NCBI GenBank assembly: GCA_937927625.1
Contig: CALBSD010000108.1
Location: 1 to 5,532 of the forward strand
Length of the DNA stretch: 5,532 bases
Source of the DNA: an uncultured Actinomycetes bacterium
Lineage (GTDB): Bacteria > Actinomycetota > Acidimicrobiia > Acidimicrobiales > Ilumatobacteraceae
Direction of reading: 5' to 3'
Positions within the stretch are counted from its first letter, which is position 1. Each line of letters starts with the position of its first letter. Positions 5,300-5,532 of this stretch are shown in pieces. The position numbers and the translations under genes were made by a program. The notes beneath the pieces are model-generated. The model had not been told where the DNA came from and ran no database searches. It saw only the letters and a program-made list of their open reading frames with translations.

Positions 5300-5532
5300 T
5301 TAGCCGCCGCGTTTAACGGCGGCGTTCACTTCTTTCACGATCGCATTCACGAACGACGTAACCGATGCAGGCGGGTTCATCGCCACGCATACATCCAGTT
5401 GCTTCTTCGCCAATGATGCTTGTTCCAAGAAGCGGAAATACACAATGCCCAAGAAGCAATGTGCATCGGGGTATTCCGGGTCTGTTTGCTGAGCCTTCAG
5501 CAAGTCGCTCACTGCAGTCACCAATGCCAACT
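5300..5532 (-). CDS. Tetratricopeptide-repeat protein, C-terminal fragment (5' end outside window)
   Basis: About 76 codons of the 3' end of a gene that enters from the right edge. The frame stays open to the edge, so the TTG at 5530 is very likely internal. The segment LLKAQQTDPEYPDAHCFLGIVYFRF reads as a TPR helix pair (Asp-Pro, Ala-His, Leu-Gly spacing). It is followed by a second helical unit, A-KKQLDVCVAMNPP, and a C-terminal helix VNAIVKEVNAAVKRGG. The arrangement recalls the C-terminal TPR region of actinobacterial CcmI-like or general TPR proteins, in which the last unit ends in N-PP followed by V-x-x-V; that resemblance is from memory. TPRs mediate protein binding, so no reaction can be named. 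Its composition (34 G/C of 60 at 5461-5520) matches the left flank, not the operon downstream of it. A hairpin covers its last codons. Confidence 0.72.
   Translation of the reverse strand, partial: LALVTAVSDLLKAQQTDPEYPDAHCFLGIVYFRFLEQASLAKKQLDVCVAMNPPASVTSFVNAIVKEVNAAVKRGG
5303..5323 (-). terminator. GC-rich hairpin at the end of the TPR gene, possible terminator
   Basis: GCCGCCG (5303-5309) and CGGCGGC (5317-5323) form a perfect 7-bp G/C stem with a 7-base loop, ending directly at the TAA stop on the minus strand. The following bases (TAACGACGATTTCATATTCTTT, read as TAACGACG then ATTTCATATTC) are only mildly T-rich, so it is not a classical intrinsic terminator. It may still separate the TPR gene from the operon that follows 103 bases on, or protect the 3' end of the message. 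Confidence 0.4.

Overview
The window looks like a piece of a bacterial chromosome of moderate G+C, most likely from an actinobacterium. A low-G+C freshwater or marine Acidimicrobiia type is my guess, not a proof. The grounds are a cytoplasmic sulfite-oxidase-like protein without a signal peptide, a SixA-like phosphatase, a C-terminal tetratricopeptide protein of a style I associate with actinobacterial CcmI-like proteins, heavy TTG use for leucine in the flanking genes, and two start codons that look leaderless.

Left flank (1-1531): the 3' end of a class-3 type aldehyde dehydrogenase (plus strand) meets, tail to tail with 3 bases between, a molybdopterin oxidoreductase gene (minus strand). 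That gene is divergent from a histidine phosphatase gene (plus strand), with 41 bases between their starts. These look like ordinary chromosomal genes.

Middle (about 1532-5299): the sampled sequence becomes more A+T-rich. An A+T-rich spacer with a tandem 10-bp repeat precedes a small secreted protein of unknown function with six cysteines in the mature part. Convergent to it is a tight three-gene operon on the minus strand, read from 5196 down to 2191: (1) an EVE-HNH modification-dependent endonuclease, (2) a PD-(D/E)XK nuclease fused to a DUF2075 (Schlafen group-3-like) SF1 helicase, and (3) a small MazG-like / dCTP-pyrophosphatase-like NTP pyrophosphohydrolase. The gaps are 14 bases and 1 base.

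I read this operon as a putative anti-phage system. The EVE domain would recognise modified bases in DNA, the HNH and PD-(D/E)XK nucleases with the helicase would attack or process that DNA, and the pyrophosphohydrolase would act on nucleotides, possibly modified dCTP. The roles are inferred from domain architecture; the three-part combination is the most interesting thing here.

Right flank (5300-5532): the 3' end of a tetratricopeptide-repeat gene (minus strand) with a GC-rich hairpin overlapping its last codons. No tRNA, rRNA, CRISPR array, transposase or integrase was seen. No gene-free stretch exceeds 120 bases.
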